Positions 1-9,233 of a stretch of 64,000 nt of DNA are shown here, one piece after another. The stretch spans positions 193,645-257,644 of the forward strand of contig NZ_KB893643.1 in assembly GCF_000374125.1 (NCBI RefSeq). Reading direction: 5' to 3'. Each line of letters opens with the position of its first letter. Within the stretch, counting starts at the first letter, position 1. The notes under the pieces were generated by a model that saw nothing but the letters and a program-made list of their open reading frames with translations, ran no database searches and was not told the DNA's origin. The position numbers were made by a program, and so were the translations under genes. This DNA comes from Niabella aurantiaca DSM 17617. Its GTDB lineage: Bacteria; Bacteroidota; Bacteroidia; Chitinophagales; Chitinophagaceae.

Positions 1-121
1 AAAAGTAATTAAAAAGATATTTGCCGTATTTTACGCCTCAATCTATGCCTCAAATGGCAAAATTACGCCTAAAAAATAGACCTTATGGGTCAACTACTAA
101 AGTTGGCAATCAACAAATTGA
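1..121. other. Non-coding left edge with imperfect GCCTCAA-type repeats
   Basis: This AT-rich stretch carries three related short words (acgcctcaa, tgcctcaaa, acgcctaaa) spaced about 15 to 30 bases apart. No open reading frame resembling a known protein is visible. The repeats could be binding sites belonging to a gene left of the window, but nothing here proves that. Confidence 0.3.
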
Positions 122-158
122 GTGCAGGTCTGTATCAGATCCTGCACTTTTCTTTTTT
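122..158 (+). terminator. Rho-independent terminator
   Basis: A GTGCAGG/CCTGCAC stem (122-128 with 141-147) is extended by TCTG/CAGA with one bulged base. It has a three-base loop and is followed by TTTTCTTTTTT. It probably ends a transcript entering from the left, outside the window. Confidence 0.75.
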
Positions 159-230
159 AGCCCCTACTCACTTGCCATTTAGCCGCTCTCTCTATTTTTA
201 AATTATATCTTTTTTTCAAAACTGGAATCC

Positions 231-780
231 GGTGCGGTGAACAAACACATTATTACCGGAGCCTATCCCGAAATATGGGATCAGGGGCTGAATCCCGCCA
301 AATGGATGGCATCCTGTCTTCAAACCTATGTACAACGGGATGTAAGACTCCTGAGAGATATTTCATAATGAACCGGCATCAAAATTATTTTTATGAATTT
401 ATGAGCCGGGCAATGGGGACACTGCCCCAGGGCCCGGCAGCAGCACTCGAAAAACATCATCTGTACGGAAGTATTTTTGAAACCCGGATTATGACCGAAA
501 TTAAAAAGAACCGGTTTAATTCCGGCATCAATGAGGGCATGTATTTTTTCAGAGACAGTGCGGGAAAGAGATCGACTTATTACCGGAAAAAAGTGAACAG
601 ACGATCGCAATTGAAACAAAAGCTGCTAGAAAATTCAACCCGGATCTGCTCCGTAATTTCCGATACCGGAAAAAGAACACCAACAACGGTCCATGCATCC
701 TGACTTATGGCAGCGAGCAAAATGAAGAAAAAGCATTGGGGATACATACACTTAGCTGGAAGGCGATCGCCGAAATATAG
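231..780 (+). pseudogene. Decayed AAA+ ATPase with DUF4143 domain
   Basis: Three fragments in three different frames match successive parts of the ATP-binding DUF4143 family common in Bacteroidota. Frame A (231-368) reads GAYPEIWDQGLNPAKW and later TYVQRDVRLLRDI, the start of the DUF4143 region, then hits a stop. Frame B (about 370-560) reads YGSIFETRIMTEIKKNRF and GMYFFRDSAGK. Frame C (562-780) continues with GKEIDLLPEK and TIAIETKAARKF, the nuclease-like end of the domain, and stops at 778-780. The P-loop ATPase half is missing, and so are roughly 100 residues between fragments A and B. The gene therefore has a 5' truncation, an internal deletion and at least one frameshift. Family membership is recognised from motifs; the function of these ATPases is poorly known. 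Confidence 0.75.
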
Positions 781-823
781 TATGTATGAGTAATTGCATT
801 CAATTATCTTTGAACACACAAAT

Positions 824-1804
824 ATGCGTATGTTAAAAATAGGGATCGTTGGTGTAGGCCATCTGGGAAAATTTCATCTGAATAATTGGCTGGAGATCGA
901 AGGCGTTGAGGTCGTGGGTTTCTATGACCCGAATGAAGAAACTGCAAGCGAAATCATTGAAAAATACAACATCAGGCGTTTTTTTGATGCGGACGCCTTT
1001 TTGGCACTCTGCGATGCCATCGATATCGTAACCCCCACTACTTTTCATTATCAGTGGTGTGAGAAAGCCATCAAAATGGGCCGACATGTATTTGTGGAGA
1101 AACCATTTGCCGATACGATGGACGAGGCAAGGGAGCTGGTAAAGCTGGCTAAAGAATCCAATATCAAACTGCAGGTAGGGCACGTAGAACGGTTCAACCC
1201 TGCTTTTCTTGCACTAAAGGAGGTTGCCTTAAAACCCATGTTCATCGAAGTGCACCGGCTGGCACAGTTTAATCCCCGGGGAACAGAAGTAAGCGTGATC
1301 CTTGACCTGATGATCCACGATATCGATATCATCCTGAGCATTGTAAAAAGCGATGTAAAGCGCATATCGGCCAGCGGTGTGGCAGTGCTTACGGAAACAC
1401 CCGACATTGCGAACGTGCGGATAGAATTTGACAACGGCTGCGTGGCCAACCTCACCTCCAGCCGCATCTCCATGAAAAAAATGCGGAAAATGCGCCTGTT
1501 CCAGAAAGACGCTTATATCGGGATCGATTTCCTGAACAAGCAAACGGAGATCATTAAGCTGAAAGAGGCCGCAGACACCAATGTGTTTGCCTTCGATATT
1601 GATACCCCCGGGGGCAAAAAGACCATTGCCATGGCCAACCCCGCCGTTCCGGAAGTCAATGCCATCAAAAAAGAGCTGGAAGAGTTCCGGGATGCCATCC
1701 TGAACAATACCCAAACGGTCGTTTCAGAAATCGATGGATTAAAAGCCATGGATGTGGCACACCAGATACTGGAAAAAATTGGCAATAACACAATAAAGAA
1801 TTAG
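824..1804 (+). CDS. Gfo/Idh/MocA family NAD(P)-dependent oxidoreductase
   Basis: Cytoplasmic sugar dehydrogenase-like protein of about 326 residues without a signal peptide. The N-terminus has the Rossmann dinucleotide motif (GIVGVGHLGKFH). The family EKP motif follows (HVFVEKPFADT), with the Lys that normally helps catalysis, and then the C-terminal substrate domain (MIHDIDIILSIV). The start is set at the ATG at 824 (a second ATG lies at 830); the longer reading from TTG 794 has no support. Its stop TAG overlaps the GTG start of the next gene by one base, so the two are translationally coupled. The partner is a polyprenyl-phosphate sugar transferase. A role in making a nucleotide sugar for exopolysaccharide or lipopolysaccharide is therefore a reasonable inference, for example as a UDP-sugar 3-dehydrogenase, but the substrate cannot be read from sequence. 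Confidence 0.85.
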   Translation: MRMLKIGIVGVGHLGKFHLNNWLEIEGVEVVGFYDPNEETASEIIEKYNIRRFFDADAFLALCDAIDIVTPTTFHYQWCEKAIKMGRHVFVEKPFADTMDEARELVKLAKESNIKLQVGHVERFNPAFLALKEVALKPMFIEVHRLAQFNPRGTEVSVILDLMIHDIDIILSIVKSDVKRISASGVAVLTETPDIANVRIEFDNGCVANLTSSRISMKKMRKMRLFQKDAYIGIDFLNKQTEIIKLKEAADTNVFAFDIDTPGGKKTIAMANPAVPEVNAIKKELEEFRDAILNNTQTVVSEIDGLKAMDVAHQILEKIGNNTIKN

Positions 1805-3192
1805 TGGAAAAACCAAAAAGCATTTCCGCTGCGTGGTACCTGATGGCCGATTATGCAGGAGCTGCCCTGTCCTGGTTCATTTTTATCAGCCTGCTTCGCA
1901 GAGGTGCAGGAAACCTGGCAGCAGCAGATTGGCTGGTTACGCTGTTCATTGTTCCGGTACTGTGGCTGCTGCTGTTTACACTGGCAGGCAGCTATGGCAA
2001 TCTTTATAAAAAGTCGCGGGTAGAAGAATTTCTTGTTACACTGGTCTGTTCTTTTATCGGCAGCGCCACGCTGATCTTTATCTTCCCCGAATTAAAATAC
2101 CATTTATACATCGGTATTCTACATCTGCTATTCCGGTTGATCTTTTTACATTGTACGATCACCTGCATCTTCCGGGGAATGATCCTGGCGATCGTGAAAT
2201 ACCAGATCAAGCACCGGTCTGTTGTTTTTAATACCCTGCTCCTGAGCGATACGCCATCCGTAGACACCATTGTAACCAATACCCGCCAGGGATTATCGGA
2301 GGCGGCGTTCCATTATATCGGCTACGTAGAGCTAACGCCCGCACCTCACCTGAACGGTACTGCGCTATCCAGGCTGGGACCGGTGGAGGAGCTCGAAGCC
2401 ATCATTGCACAGCATCGTGTCCAAATGGTGGTCATTAACAATAACGGGTCGTCGCAGACATCCGTTGAAGACCTCCTGGCCCGTTTAAGCGAGCGCGATG
2501 TGGAAATAAACCTGATCCCGCAAACCCTGGATATCCTTTCCGGCTCTGTAAAGATCGGCAGTGTATTAGGAGGCGGCCTGGTACACATACCCAATACATT
2601 ACTGAGCAATTGGCAATCAAATATCAAACGGGTCCTTGACGTAGCCTGCGCATTCTGGGGCATCATCCTCCTGTTTCCGCTCTATCTTTTTGTGGCCCTT
2701 CGGGTAAAGCTCAGCAGCGGCGGCCCCGTTATTTACAAACAGGAGCGCATCGGGTATAAAGGAAAGCCGTTTATGCTTTACAAGTTCCGGTCGATGGTTG
2801 TGAATGCCGAAACCGGTACTCCCCTGCTTTCCTCAAAGAATGACCCGCGGATTACCCGGTGGGGAAAGATCATGCGGAAATGGCGCCTGGACGAGCTGCC
2901 CCAGCTCTGGAACATTCTGAAAGGTGATATGAGCCTGGTGGGCCCACGGCCGGAACGGGCTTATTTCATCCGGCAGATCGTACAGCGCTTTCCTTCTTAC
3001 AAATACGTGCTCAAAGCCCGCCCGGGACTTACCAGCTGGGGAATGGTTCAATTTGGTTATGCGGAGAACCTGGAGGAGATGATCGAGCGGAACCGCTACG
3101 ACCTCATGTACATTGAGAATATTTCCCTGCTCCTGGACCTTAAAATCTTACTGCATACATTCCGGATCCTTTTACAGGGAAAAGGGAAATGA
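1804..3192 (+). CDS. Exopolysaccharide undecaprenyl-phosphate sugar phosphotransferase (WcaJ/EPS family)
   Basis: Polyisoprenyl-phosphate hexose-1-phosphate transferase of 462 residues that starts glycan assembly on the lipid carrier in the inner membrane. The first 110 residues contain about four membrane helices. They are followed by a nucleotide-binding-like middle domain (about 110-250), a re-entrant helix near 275-298 and the Bac_transf catalytic domain. Diagnostic motifs are [47 protein letters not shown] and [16 protein letters not shown]. The start is GTG, forced by the overlap with the upstream stop (TAGTG). It forms a two-gene unit with the upstream oxidoreductase. The sugar transferred (glucose, galactose or an amino sugar) is not determinable here. 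Confidence 0.9.
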   Translation: MEKPKSISAAWYLMADYAGAALSWFIFISLLRRGAGNLAAADWLVTLFIVPVLWLLLFTLAGSYGNLYKKSRVEEFLVTLVCSFIGSATLIFIFPELKYHLYIGILHLLFRLIFLHCTITCIFRGMILAIVKYQIKHRSVVFNTLLLSDTPSVDTIVTNTRQGLSEAAFHYIGYVELTPAPHLNGTALSRLGPVEELEAIIAQHRVQMVVINNNGSSQTSVEDLLARLSERDVEINLIPQTLDILSGSVKIGSVLGGGLVHIPNTLLSNWQSNIKRVLDVACAFWGIILLFPLYLFVALRVKLSSGGPVIYKQERIGYKGKPFMLYKFRSMVVNAETGTPLLSSKNDPRITRWGKIMRKWRLDELPQLWNILKGDMSLVGPRPERAYFIRQIVQRFPSYKYVLKARPGLTSWGMVQFGYAENLEEMIERNRYDLMYIENISLLLDLKILLHTFRILLQGKGK

Positions 3193-3207
3193 GCCGTTTT
3201 CAAAATG

Positions 3208-4143
3208 TTATCGCTTTAGCAACCGGAGCAATGCGGGCAGATCATTCATCAAAATCCTTGAATAACTCACTTTCCGGGATCCGAACTGTGCGTCAAAAAA
3301 AGCGATCCCCGGCACGTCGGATCCTTCAAACCGGAAGGTTTTACCGGTTCCTGCATACTCTTTTATGATCGCATCAATCATAAAATAAAAGGCTCCGTGT
3401 TTCTTTCCCGCATCTGTTGATCCGCCCAATACGGAATAAATAGCCCGCTGATCCCTGAACATCAGATAAAATGCAGCGACGCTGCCATCAGGAAACTTTA
3501 CAGAATAGGTTTCTGCCATGCCCAGGGCCCGCCCCTGCTCCGCGCACTGTGCCATACGCGCATACACTTGCGGGCCGATCTTTTTCAGTTGTTTTCCATA
3601 TTGAAAGCTGTAATGCCGAAGCAGTTCAGCAACAGGTATACCCTTTTCAACATAGAACGCCTGCGCTTCAATATCCCGGAGTACCCGTTTGGCAGAACGT
3701 TTATAGTTACACGCCAGCACCGGGTATGGATCGTTCAAAGACAGCAAATGGTTTGTCCGGGTAACAATTTTTACAGGCCTTTCCACCAGATCGCTCACCA
3801 ACGGATCCGTTTCCTTGAATGCGATATCCCAATACCGGAATTTTGATGGGACTGCGTTGATGAACCGCGCGATCATATCCGGGTGCAATGGTTCGCCAAA
3901 GACGCCCAGCGATATGGTAAAATATGGCTGGTAGAGATAGCGGACCCCGAACTTTCGGTTCCAGACCAGTGGCATTACAGCCTTATAATCTCCCCATACA
4001 AGGGCATCCCAGCAGGGTGCCATCGCATCGAGATAAAAACTGCGCCCGTAAACCGTTCCGTTTTTATCTGCATCCATACAGGCATCCCATTTGCCCGCAT
4101 CAATATCCGCGCGTTTTATGTATCGAATTGCTGCTGCATCCAT
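3208..4143 (-). CDS. GNAT/FemAB-like acyltransferase, uncharacterised
   Basis: Soluble protein of 311 residues beginning at an ATG. The C-terminal half has the layout of BioF2/FemAB-type N-acyltransferases: a strand-rich core (VAAFYLMFRDQRAIYSVLGG), a helix (AFYFMIDAIIKEYA) and the run FRFEGSDVPGIAFFDAQFG typical of this group in Bacteroidota. Such proteins transfer acyl or aminoacyl groups to cell-wall or polysaccharide precursors, but no substrate residues can be assigned. The gene is convergent with the sugar transferase, 15 bases away. A link to surface polysaccharide modification is only suggested by position. No signal peptide or membrane helix. Confidence 0.65.
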   Translation of the reverse strand: MDAAAIRYIKRADIDAGKWDACMDADKNGTVYGRSFYLDAMAPCWDALVWGDYKAVMPLVWNRKFGVRYLYQPYFTISLGVFGEPLHPDMIARFINAVPSKFRYWDIAFKETDPLVSDLVERPVKIVTRTNHLLSLNDPYPVLACNYKRSAKRVLRDIEAQAFYVEKGIPVAELLRHYSFQYGKQLKKIGPQVYARMAQCAEQGRALGMAETYSVKFPDGSVAAFYLMFRDQRAIYSVLGGSTDAGKKHGAFYFMIDAIIKEYAGTGKTFRFEGSDVPGIAFFDAQFGSRKVSYSRILMNDLPALLRLLKR

Positions 4144-4467
4144 TAACCTGCTTTTACAAACCTGAAATAAAATTCCGGTCTCGTTAATTGACGGACCCTC
4201 ATTCCTGCATATCCCAACAACAGTACTCTGTTTTCCCCTATATTCGTAATAAAATACCGTGTGATCTGTAATTCCAAAAATACAACATAAGGATGCTCAT
4301 ATCGCGCCATTTCCGGCAAGATGCAACAATTATTCCGCTGTGATCAGCATCTGCGGGACCAAGAAAAAAAATATTTTCCCGATTTGTCCAATTTCATACC
4401 AACCGGTTGTTATAAAAGTATAAAACATTTAATAACCATCCCGCCCTGCGGGAAAAAAATTGAAACC
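4144..4467. other. Intergenic region, divergent promoters expected
   Basis: About 320 bases separate the start of the minus-strand acyltransferase from the plus-strand ECF cassette. A short hairpin CCCGC-cct-GCGGG (4440-4452) lies 15 bases before the ATG at 4468. It could influence translation start. No convincing -33/-7 pair was recognised. Confidence 0.4.
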
Positions 4468-4929
4468 ATGGAACAAAGAATCAACGTACAGGAAGTAGGA
4501 AAAGAGGCATTTGCAGCGCTGTATCCGCTGGGAAAGTACCTGAAACAATCAACCCTTGATCAACAGCTTTTGCACCTGATCTATTTCCGTGTATCGCAGA
4601 TCAACGGCTGCGCCTTTTGCCTCGATATGCATGCAAAAGACCTGAGAGCCGCCGGGGAAACCGAACAACGCCTGTATGTACTGGACGCCTGGCGGGAAGC
4701 GCCGTTTTACAGCGACCGGGAGCGGGCCGCGCTGGCATGGGCAGAAGCGCTGACCAGGCTCACCGCCACACTGATACCGGATAGCATTTATGAAGAAGTA
4801 AAAAAGCACTTTACGGAAAAGGAGCTGGTGGCGCTGACCCTGGGGGTAACAGCGATCAACACCTATAACCGCATCAACATTGCCTTTGGGGCGCCTGTGG
4901 GCACTTACGAAGTTGGCCAGTTTGCTTAA
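4468..4929 (+). CDS. AhpD-like carboxymuconolactone decarboxylase family protein
   Basis: Alkylhydroperoxidase D-like protein of 153 residues. It carries the redox-active motif CAFCLDMH (CxxCxxxH) near residue 46, followed by the helical AhpD core (RERAALAWAEALTRL and FTEKELVALTLGVTAINTYNRI). Family members are small helical oligomers that reduce peroxides or act in related redox steps. The ATG at 4468 is chosen because homology begins there; the reading open from 4321 has no family-like residues. It is the first gene of a tight cluster: 25 bases to the YCII gene, then 5 bases to an ECF sigma factor. This context suggests a stress-response target or sensor of that sigma factor. Confidence 0.85.
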   Translation: MEQRINVQEVGKEAFAALYPLGKYLKQSTLDQQLLHLIYFRVSQINGCAFCLDMHAKDLRAAGETEQRLYVLDAWREAPFYSDRERAALAWAEALTRLTATLIPDSIYEEVKKHFTEKELVALTLGVTAINTYNRINIAFGAPVGTYEVGQFA

Positions 4930-4954
4930 ATAATAACATACAAAAAATAATACA

Positions 4955-5296
4955 ATGAAAGACTTTTTATTCCTGTTCCGCGCCGATTACGTCGAGTATG
5001 CCAAACGATCGCCGGAAGAACTGCAGTCCATGACCAAAAAGTGGATGGACTGGATCGGCGGCATCGCCGCACAAAATAAACTGGCCGACCGCGGCAACCG
5101 TTTGGAAACAGGCGGGCGGGTAGTGCGCCCCGGCAACCTGGTAACTGATGGCCCCTTTTGTGAGATCAAGGAAAGCCTGGGCGGGTACGTAGTGGTAAAG
5201 ACGGCCACCATTGACGACGCCACAGAAATTGCAAAAGGATGTCCGGTCTATGAGATCGGGGGATCGGTTGAAGTGCGTGAGATCAGTGTAATATAG
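4955..5296 (+). CDS. YCII-related (DGPF-type) domain protein
   Basis: Protein of 113 residues with the YCII fold. It starts with the strand MKDFLFLFRADY and contains the motif TDGPFCEIKESLGGY. That is the DGPF signature of the proteins found beside ECF42 sigma factors. The C-terminal half (DDATEIAKGCPVYEIGGSVEVREI) completes the ferredoxin-like fold. The biochemical role of DGPF proteins is unknown. The gene lies 5 bases before the sigma factor gene, which is the conserved arrangement for ECF42, so it is very likely co-transcribed and functionally linked. Confidence 0.9.
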   Translation: MKDFLFLFRADYVEYAKRSPEELQSMTKKWMDWIGGIAAQNKLADRGNRLETGGRVVRPGNLVTDGPFCEIKESLGGYVVVKTATIDDATEIAKGCPVYEIGGSVEVREISVI

Positions 5297-5301
5297 GCAT
5301 C

Positions 5302-6540
5302 ATGGAACAAGACGGCCTGCTTCCGCATTTATTCCGTACAGAGTACAGCAAGATCATCGCTGTACTCTGTAATCATTTTGGTATTAAATACATTGAAGTA
5401 GCAGAAGATATTGTAAGCGATACATTTTTAACGGCTACGGAGCTCTGGGGCATGAAGGGGGTACCGCCAAACCCGGTTGCCTGGCTGTATACAGTTGCCC
5501 AAAACAAGACCCGTAATTATTTAAAGCGCGATAACCTTTTTGAAAAGAAAATTATACCTGACCTGAAAAACCAGTCCGCCGGAACAGAAATCGATATCGA
5601 TCTGTCCAGCACGGCCATTGCAGACAGTCAGCTGGCCATGATCTTTACGGTTTGCCATCCATCCGTTTCAAAAGAAGCACAGGTGGCGCTGGCACTGAAC
5701 CTGCTCTGTGGTTTTGGCGTACAGGAAATCGCCGATGCCTTCCTGAGCAATAACGAAACGGTGTACAAACGGCTGAAACGCGCGAAAGAAAAGCTGCGGG
5801 AGGAGAACATCTCCATTTCCCCGCCTTCTGTACAGATGGTAGCAGAACGGATAGAAACCGTATTGACCACCCTTTATCTGTTATTCAATGAGGGCTATTA
5901 CTCGGTTTCCGGTCAGCATCCGTTAAAAAAAGAATGTTGCATGGAGGCAATGCGCCTTAACCTCCTGTTGCTGGCTAATACCGTCACCAACACACCCGCC
6001 GCCAACGCACTGATGGCATTGATGTGCTTTCATGCCTCCCGTTTTGAAGCGCGTACAAACAGCAAGGGAGCCGTCATTCTGTATGAAGACCAGGATACCC
6101 GCCTCTGGAACAGCGAGCTGATCGAAAACGGGCTCTACTACCTGAACCGGTCGGCAGGGGGCAGCGGCATCAGCAAATACCACCTCGAAGCGGGCATTGC
6201 TTACTGGCATACCCATCCGGAAGACAACAAAGAAAAATGGGAAGCCATCCTTCAGCTATACAATAAGCTGCTGATCCTTGAATACACCCCGGTGGCCGCA
6301 TTGAACCGCACCTATGCCCTGGCAAAGGCCAACGGAACGGAGGAGGCGATCGCAGCCGCTGAAAAGCTCCATCTTACCGACAATCATTTTTATTTTGTGC
6401 TGCTGGGAACCCTCTACCTGGATCAGAAAAACACCCGAAAAGCCCGCACACTTTTTCAGACCGCCAGGGACGTTGCCCGGTCGAAAAACGACCAGCAGCT
6501 CATACAGAAAAAAATAGATGAACTGAAAGATAAGCCCTAA
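5302..6540 (+). CDS. ECF42-type RNA polymerase sigma factor with C-terminal TPR-like extension
   Basis: Sigma-70 family factor of 412 residues, about twice the length of an ordinary ECF sigma. Region 2 is at residues 10-95 (VSDTFLTATELWG and AWLYTVAQNKTRNYLKR). Region 4 is near 115-170 (FGVQEIADAFLSNNETVYKRLKRAKEKL). A long extension follows that begins with the characteristic LYLLFNEGYYSV and ends in TPR-like helices (ALNRTYALAKANG and FYFVLLGTLYLDQ). This extension defines the ECF42 group, in which it is needed for activity in place of a separate anti-sigma factor. No anti-sigma gene is adjacent. The upstream DGPF gene is the usual ECF42 partner. The AhpD-like gene at the front is an extra member that recalls ECF41 clusters. 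Confidence 0.9.
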   Translation: MEQDGLLPHLFRTEYSKIIAVLCNHFGIKYIEVAEDIVSDTFLTATELWGMKGVPPNPVAWLYTVAQNKTRNYLKRDNLFEKKIIPDLKNQSAGTEIDIDLSSTAIADSQLAMIFTVCHPSVSKEAQVALALNLLCGFGVQEIADAFLSNNETVYKRLKRAKEKLREENISISPPSVQMVAERIETVLTTLYLLFNEGYYSVSGQHPLKKECCMEAMRLNLLLLANTVTNTPAANALMALMCFHASRFEARTNSKGAVILYEDQDTRLWNSELIENGLYYLNRSAGGSGISKYHLEAGIAYWHTHPEDNKEKWEAILQLYNKLLILEYTPVAALNRTYALAKANGTEEAIAAAEKLHLTDNHFYFVLLGTLYLDQKNTRKARTLFQTARDVARSKNDQQLIQKKIDELKDKP

Positions 6541-6642
6541 CTTAGACCAGGATCTGCCCCTTTCCGGCAGACAGATTCCCCGCTGCCGTTGATGATCCGC
6601 CACCCGGAACAGGCGGCTATATTTTTTTTCAAATGCAAGTAT

Positions 6643-7563
6643 ATGAAAGCAATCGTCCTTGAGCAATTCGGAAATATCGACAATCTTCAGTTCAAAGAAA
6701 TGCCGGTTCCGCAACCACAGGCCGGCGAGGTCCTGATGAAAGTGGTTTTTGCCGCTGTAAACCCGTACGACCGCAAGGTAATAGAAGTATATGGGAAAGA
6801 GGCGGGGATTCAGCTGCCGGTAATACCGGGCTCCGAGCTTTCCGGTATCGTGGAAGCTACCGGGGAGGGCGTTACCGGTTTTCAACCGGGCGATGCGGTT
6901 TGCGGCAACCCCGGAACTTTCGGTGGCTGTTATGCAGAATATGCTGTGGTAAAAGCAGCCGACATCGTGAAGAAACCGGATCCGGTTTCTTTTGAAGCCG
7001 CTGCGGCCATTCCTGTTGCAGCGCTTACCGCTTCCAAAGCCATCCTGGACGAGGGTGGGCTGAAGGCCGGTGAAAAGGTCCTTATTCACGGCGCATCCGG
7101 CAGTATCGGTTCTATGGCCGTGCAGCTGGCAAAAGCAGCCGGGGCTTATGTCCTTGCAACAGGTTCCGGAAAAAATGAACAGCGGATCAAAGAGTTGGGG
7201 GCCGATGTTTTTATCGACTACACCACACAGGATTTTAAAACAGTAGCAAACGGGGTGGATCTGGTACTCGATACCATCGGAGGCCAGACACAGGAAGATT
7301 CTTTTGCGGTGCTCAGACCGGGTGGCCGGCTGATCAGCCTGATACAACCCCCCTCGGAGGAAAAGGCGGTTCAACACCAGGTGCATGCAAAAATGATCTT
7401 TGGAGGGCCGAATGCAGACCGGTTGGAAAAAAGCCTGCAACAGCTTGCAGATGGTGTTTTGAAAATAACTGTGGAAAAAGTTTATGTACTGTCTGATGCA
7501 AAGGAAGCCCTTCTTGCTATGAAAAACGGGCACCGCACCGGGAAACTGTTGCTGAACCCCTGA
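6643..7563 (+). CDS. Quinone oxidoreductase-like medium-chain dehydrogenase/reductase
   Basis: NADPH-dependent reductase of 306 residues in the zinc-independent MDR family. The GroES-like N-terminal domain (AVNPYDRKVIEVYG, IPGSELSGIVEATG) is followed by the nucleotide-binding domain (VLIHGASGSIGSMAVQLAKA) and the C-terminal GHRTGKLLL end typical of these enzymes. The cysteine and histidine ligands of zinc alcohol dehydrogenases are absent. The ATG at 6643 is used; an upstream ATG at 6589 would add residues unlike the family. The gene is 102 bases downstream of the ECF42 cassette and in the same direction. It may belong to the same stress regulon, with quinones or enones as substrates, but this is inference. 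Confidence 0.85.
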   Translation: MKAIVLEQFGNIDNLQFKEMPVPQPQAGEVLMKVVFAAVNPYDRKVIEVYGKEAGIQLPVIPGSELSGIVEATGEGVTGFQPGDAVCGNPGTFGGCYAEYAVVKAADIVKKPDPVSFEAAAAIPVAALTASKAILDEGGLKAGEKVLIHGASGSIGSMAVQLAKAAGAYVLATGSGKNEQRIKELGADVFIDYTTQDFKTVANGVDLVLDTIGGQTQEDSFAVLRPGGRLISLIQPPSEEKAVQHQVHAKMIFGGPNADRLEKSLQQLADGVLKITVEKVYVLSDAKEALLAMKNGHRTGKLLLNP

Positions 7564-7692
7564 CACCTTTCCTGTACCCACTTCTACCGGTACAGCTGAA
7601 AGTGTTGAAAATGCGGCACAGCATCCGGGTAACGTATACATTGCGGGTTATGGTGTTTTATAATAATCGTTTGAAAAATTACAAAAAAGCGT

Positions 7693-8976
7693 ATGAGTTT
7701 ATTGATAAAAAGGACCGGCTTCTTTTTGCTGTTGTTCACTTATTGCAGTGCCGCCGCCCAGACCACGACTTCTGTAAGATCAGCGCAGGCGGCGGCGGAT
7801 AGTCTTTTCCGGCTTAAAAAATATGCCGAAGCCGCTGCCGGTTATACAACCGCGATTGATCTTGCAGATTTTAAAATAAAAAAAGCCGACCTGTATTACA
7901 ACCTGGCCAATGCGCTGGCGCTTTCCGGAAATGCAGACAGCGCCTTCAATGCACTCAAGCAGGCGGTTGGTCTGGGATACAACGACAAGGACCATATGGA
8001 GAACGACAAGGACCTCCTGACGCTTCATCAACAGCAGGGATGGCACCGTTTGGTGGCCGGCATTCCCAAAAGCAAACCACTGAATAGCGATCCGGAAAAA
8101 ACAGCATTCAGAACCGATGACATTCACCGGTTCTGGAGGGCGTATGACGCTGCCGGTCTTGACACGGCCAACTATACCAGGATATTTCAGCAGCTCTATT
8201 TCGATAGTGCCAGTTCAGGAATGGAAGATTATATGGCCTATAAAGTGAACAGCATCGATGACTTCATCGCGCATATCCGCTCCGCACCGGCATTTTATCA
8301 TTCCATAAGGGCCGCTACCTTCAAATCGGATGCCTTCAAACAGGATTTCCTGGCTTCGTTTAAAAAACTGAAAGCGCTTTACCCCGAAGCAAAATTCCCG
8401 GATGTTTATTTTGTCATCGGTGCTTTTACTTCCGCAGGTACCGTTACCGGGAATGGGCTGCTGATCGGCATCAACCAGATCTGCAAAACAGACAGCACCC
8501 GCACAGAGGAACTGAGCGACCGCTTAAAGACCCGGATGAACAATATCAGCTACCTGCCGAACATCATTGCGCATGAAGCTATTCATTTTCAGCAGGAAGG
8601 TATGAACAGCGATGACACCACCACCCTGCGATCGGTGATCGTAGAGGGTATGGCTGATTTTATAGGTGAACTGATCAGCGGAGCCACGGCCAATCCGGTA
8701 CTGTTCAGCTGGGCAAAGGGAAAAGAGAAAGCGATCTGGTCCCGGTTTCAAAAAGACATGTACCAAAGCCGGTACGGCAATTGGATCGCCAACTCCAAAA
8801 CATCGTCGCCGGACAACCCGCCGGATCAGGGCTACTGGGTCGGGTACCAGATCTGTAAATCATTTTACGAAAAGGCTGGTAACAAAAAGAAAGCAATTTA
8901 TGACATGCTGCACATCCGCGACTACCGGCAGTTCCTGAAACTGAGCGGCTGGGAGGAAAAACTGGCCGGTATATAA
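7693..8976 (+). CDS. Secreted DUF2268-type putative zinc metalloprotease with TPR region
   Basis: Exported protein of 427 residues. A signal peptide covers residues 1-22 (FFLLLFTYCSAAAQ). TPR-like repeats span about 30-110 (DSLFRLKKYAEAAAGYTTAI, YYNLANALALSGNADSAF). The catalytic region holds the zinc motif HEAIH (His294, Glu295, His298) and a downstream EGMADF (Glu318) that fits a gluzincin third ligand. This arrangement matches DUF2268 proteins, which are predicted Zn-dependent proteases. The substrate is unknown. It lies 129 bases after the oxidoreductase gene and is probably transcribed separately. Confidence 0.8.
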   Translation: MSLLIKRTGFFLLLFTYCSAAAQTTTSVRSAQAAADSLFRLKKYAEAAAGYTTAIDLADFKIKKADLYYNLANALALSGNADSAFNALKQAVGLGYNDKDHMENDKDLLTLHQQQGWHRLVAGIPKSKPLNSDPEKTAFRTDDIHRFWRAYDAAGLDTANYTRIFQQLYFDSASSGMEDYMAYKVNSIDDFIAHIRSAPAFYHSIRAATFKSDAFKQDFLASFKKLKALYPEAKFPDVYFVIGAFTSAGTVTGNGLLIGINQICKTDSTRTEELSDRLKTRMNNISYLPNIIAHEAIHFQQEGMNSDDTTTLRSVIVEGMADFIGELISGATANPVLFSWAKGKEKAIWSRFQKDMYQSRYGNWIANSKTSSPDNPPDQGYWVGYQICKSFYEKAGNKKKAIYDMLHIRDYRQFLKLSGWEEKLAGI

Positions 8977-9017
8977 ATTTTAAATAACTTCATGTTGTAC
9001 TAAACAGTCGGCTGATT

Positions 9018-9233
9018 ATGTCCGGTATCCAGTTATTGATCCCACTTTGTGTATTTCCGCTGATGTTATTTACGGGTATTTACCTGTACCGCCGCATCAA
9101 CGCCTGGTTGCTGGCTGCAGAAACCTGGCTGGGGATCATCAGTCTGGGATTGTTGTTATTTATGAGCATTGCCGCCACCCTGAGCGGGGGGCTGTTATTG
9201 ATGGCCTGGCTGTTCCAGCTCCATCAGCAGTAG
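9018..9233 (+). CDS. Small two-helix membrane protein, hypothetical
   Basis: Possible protein of 71 residues made almost wholly of two hydrophobic helices (LLIPLCVFPLMLFTGIYLY and LGIISLGLLLFMSIAATL) separated by a short RRINAW loop. The hydrophobicity pattern argues for a real membrane peptide. The start lacks a visible ribosome binding site, as usual in this phylum. Its stop codon directly abuts the stop codon of convergent ispD with no spacer. No family is recognised. Confidence 0.4.
   Translation: MSGIQLLIPLCVFPLMLFTGIYLYRRINAWLLAAETWLGIISLGLLLFMSIAATLSGGLLLMAWLFQLHQQ

Noticed and set aside
6256-7641. 461-codon reading on the minus strand
   Set aside because: It runs antisense across the end of the ECF42 sigma gene and the whole quinone oxidoreductase gene, both well supported. 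Its translation has no family-like sequence.
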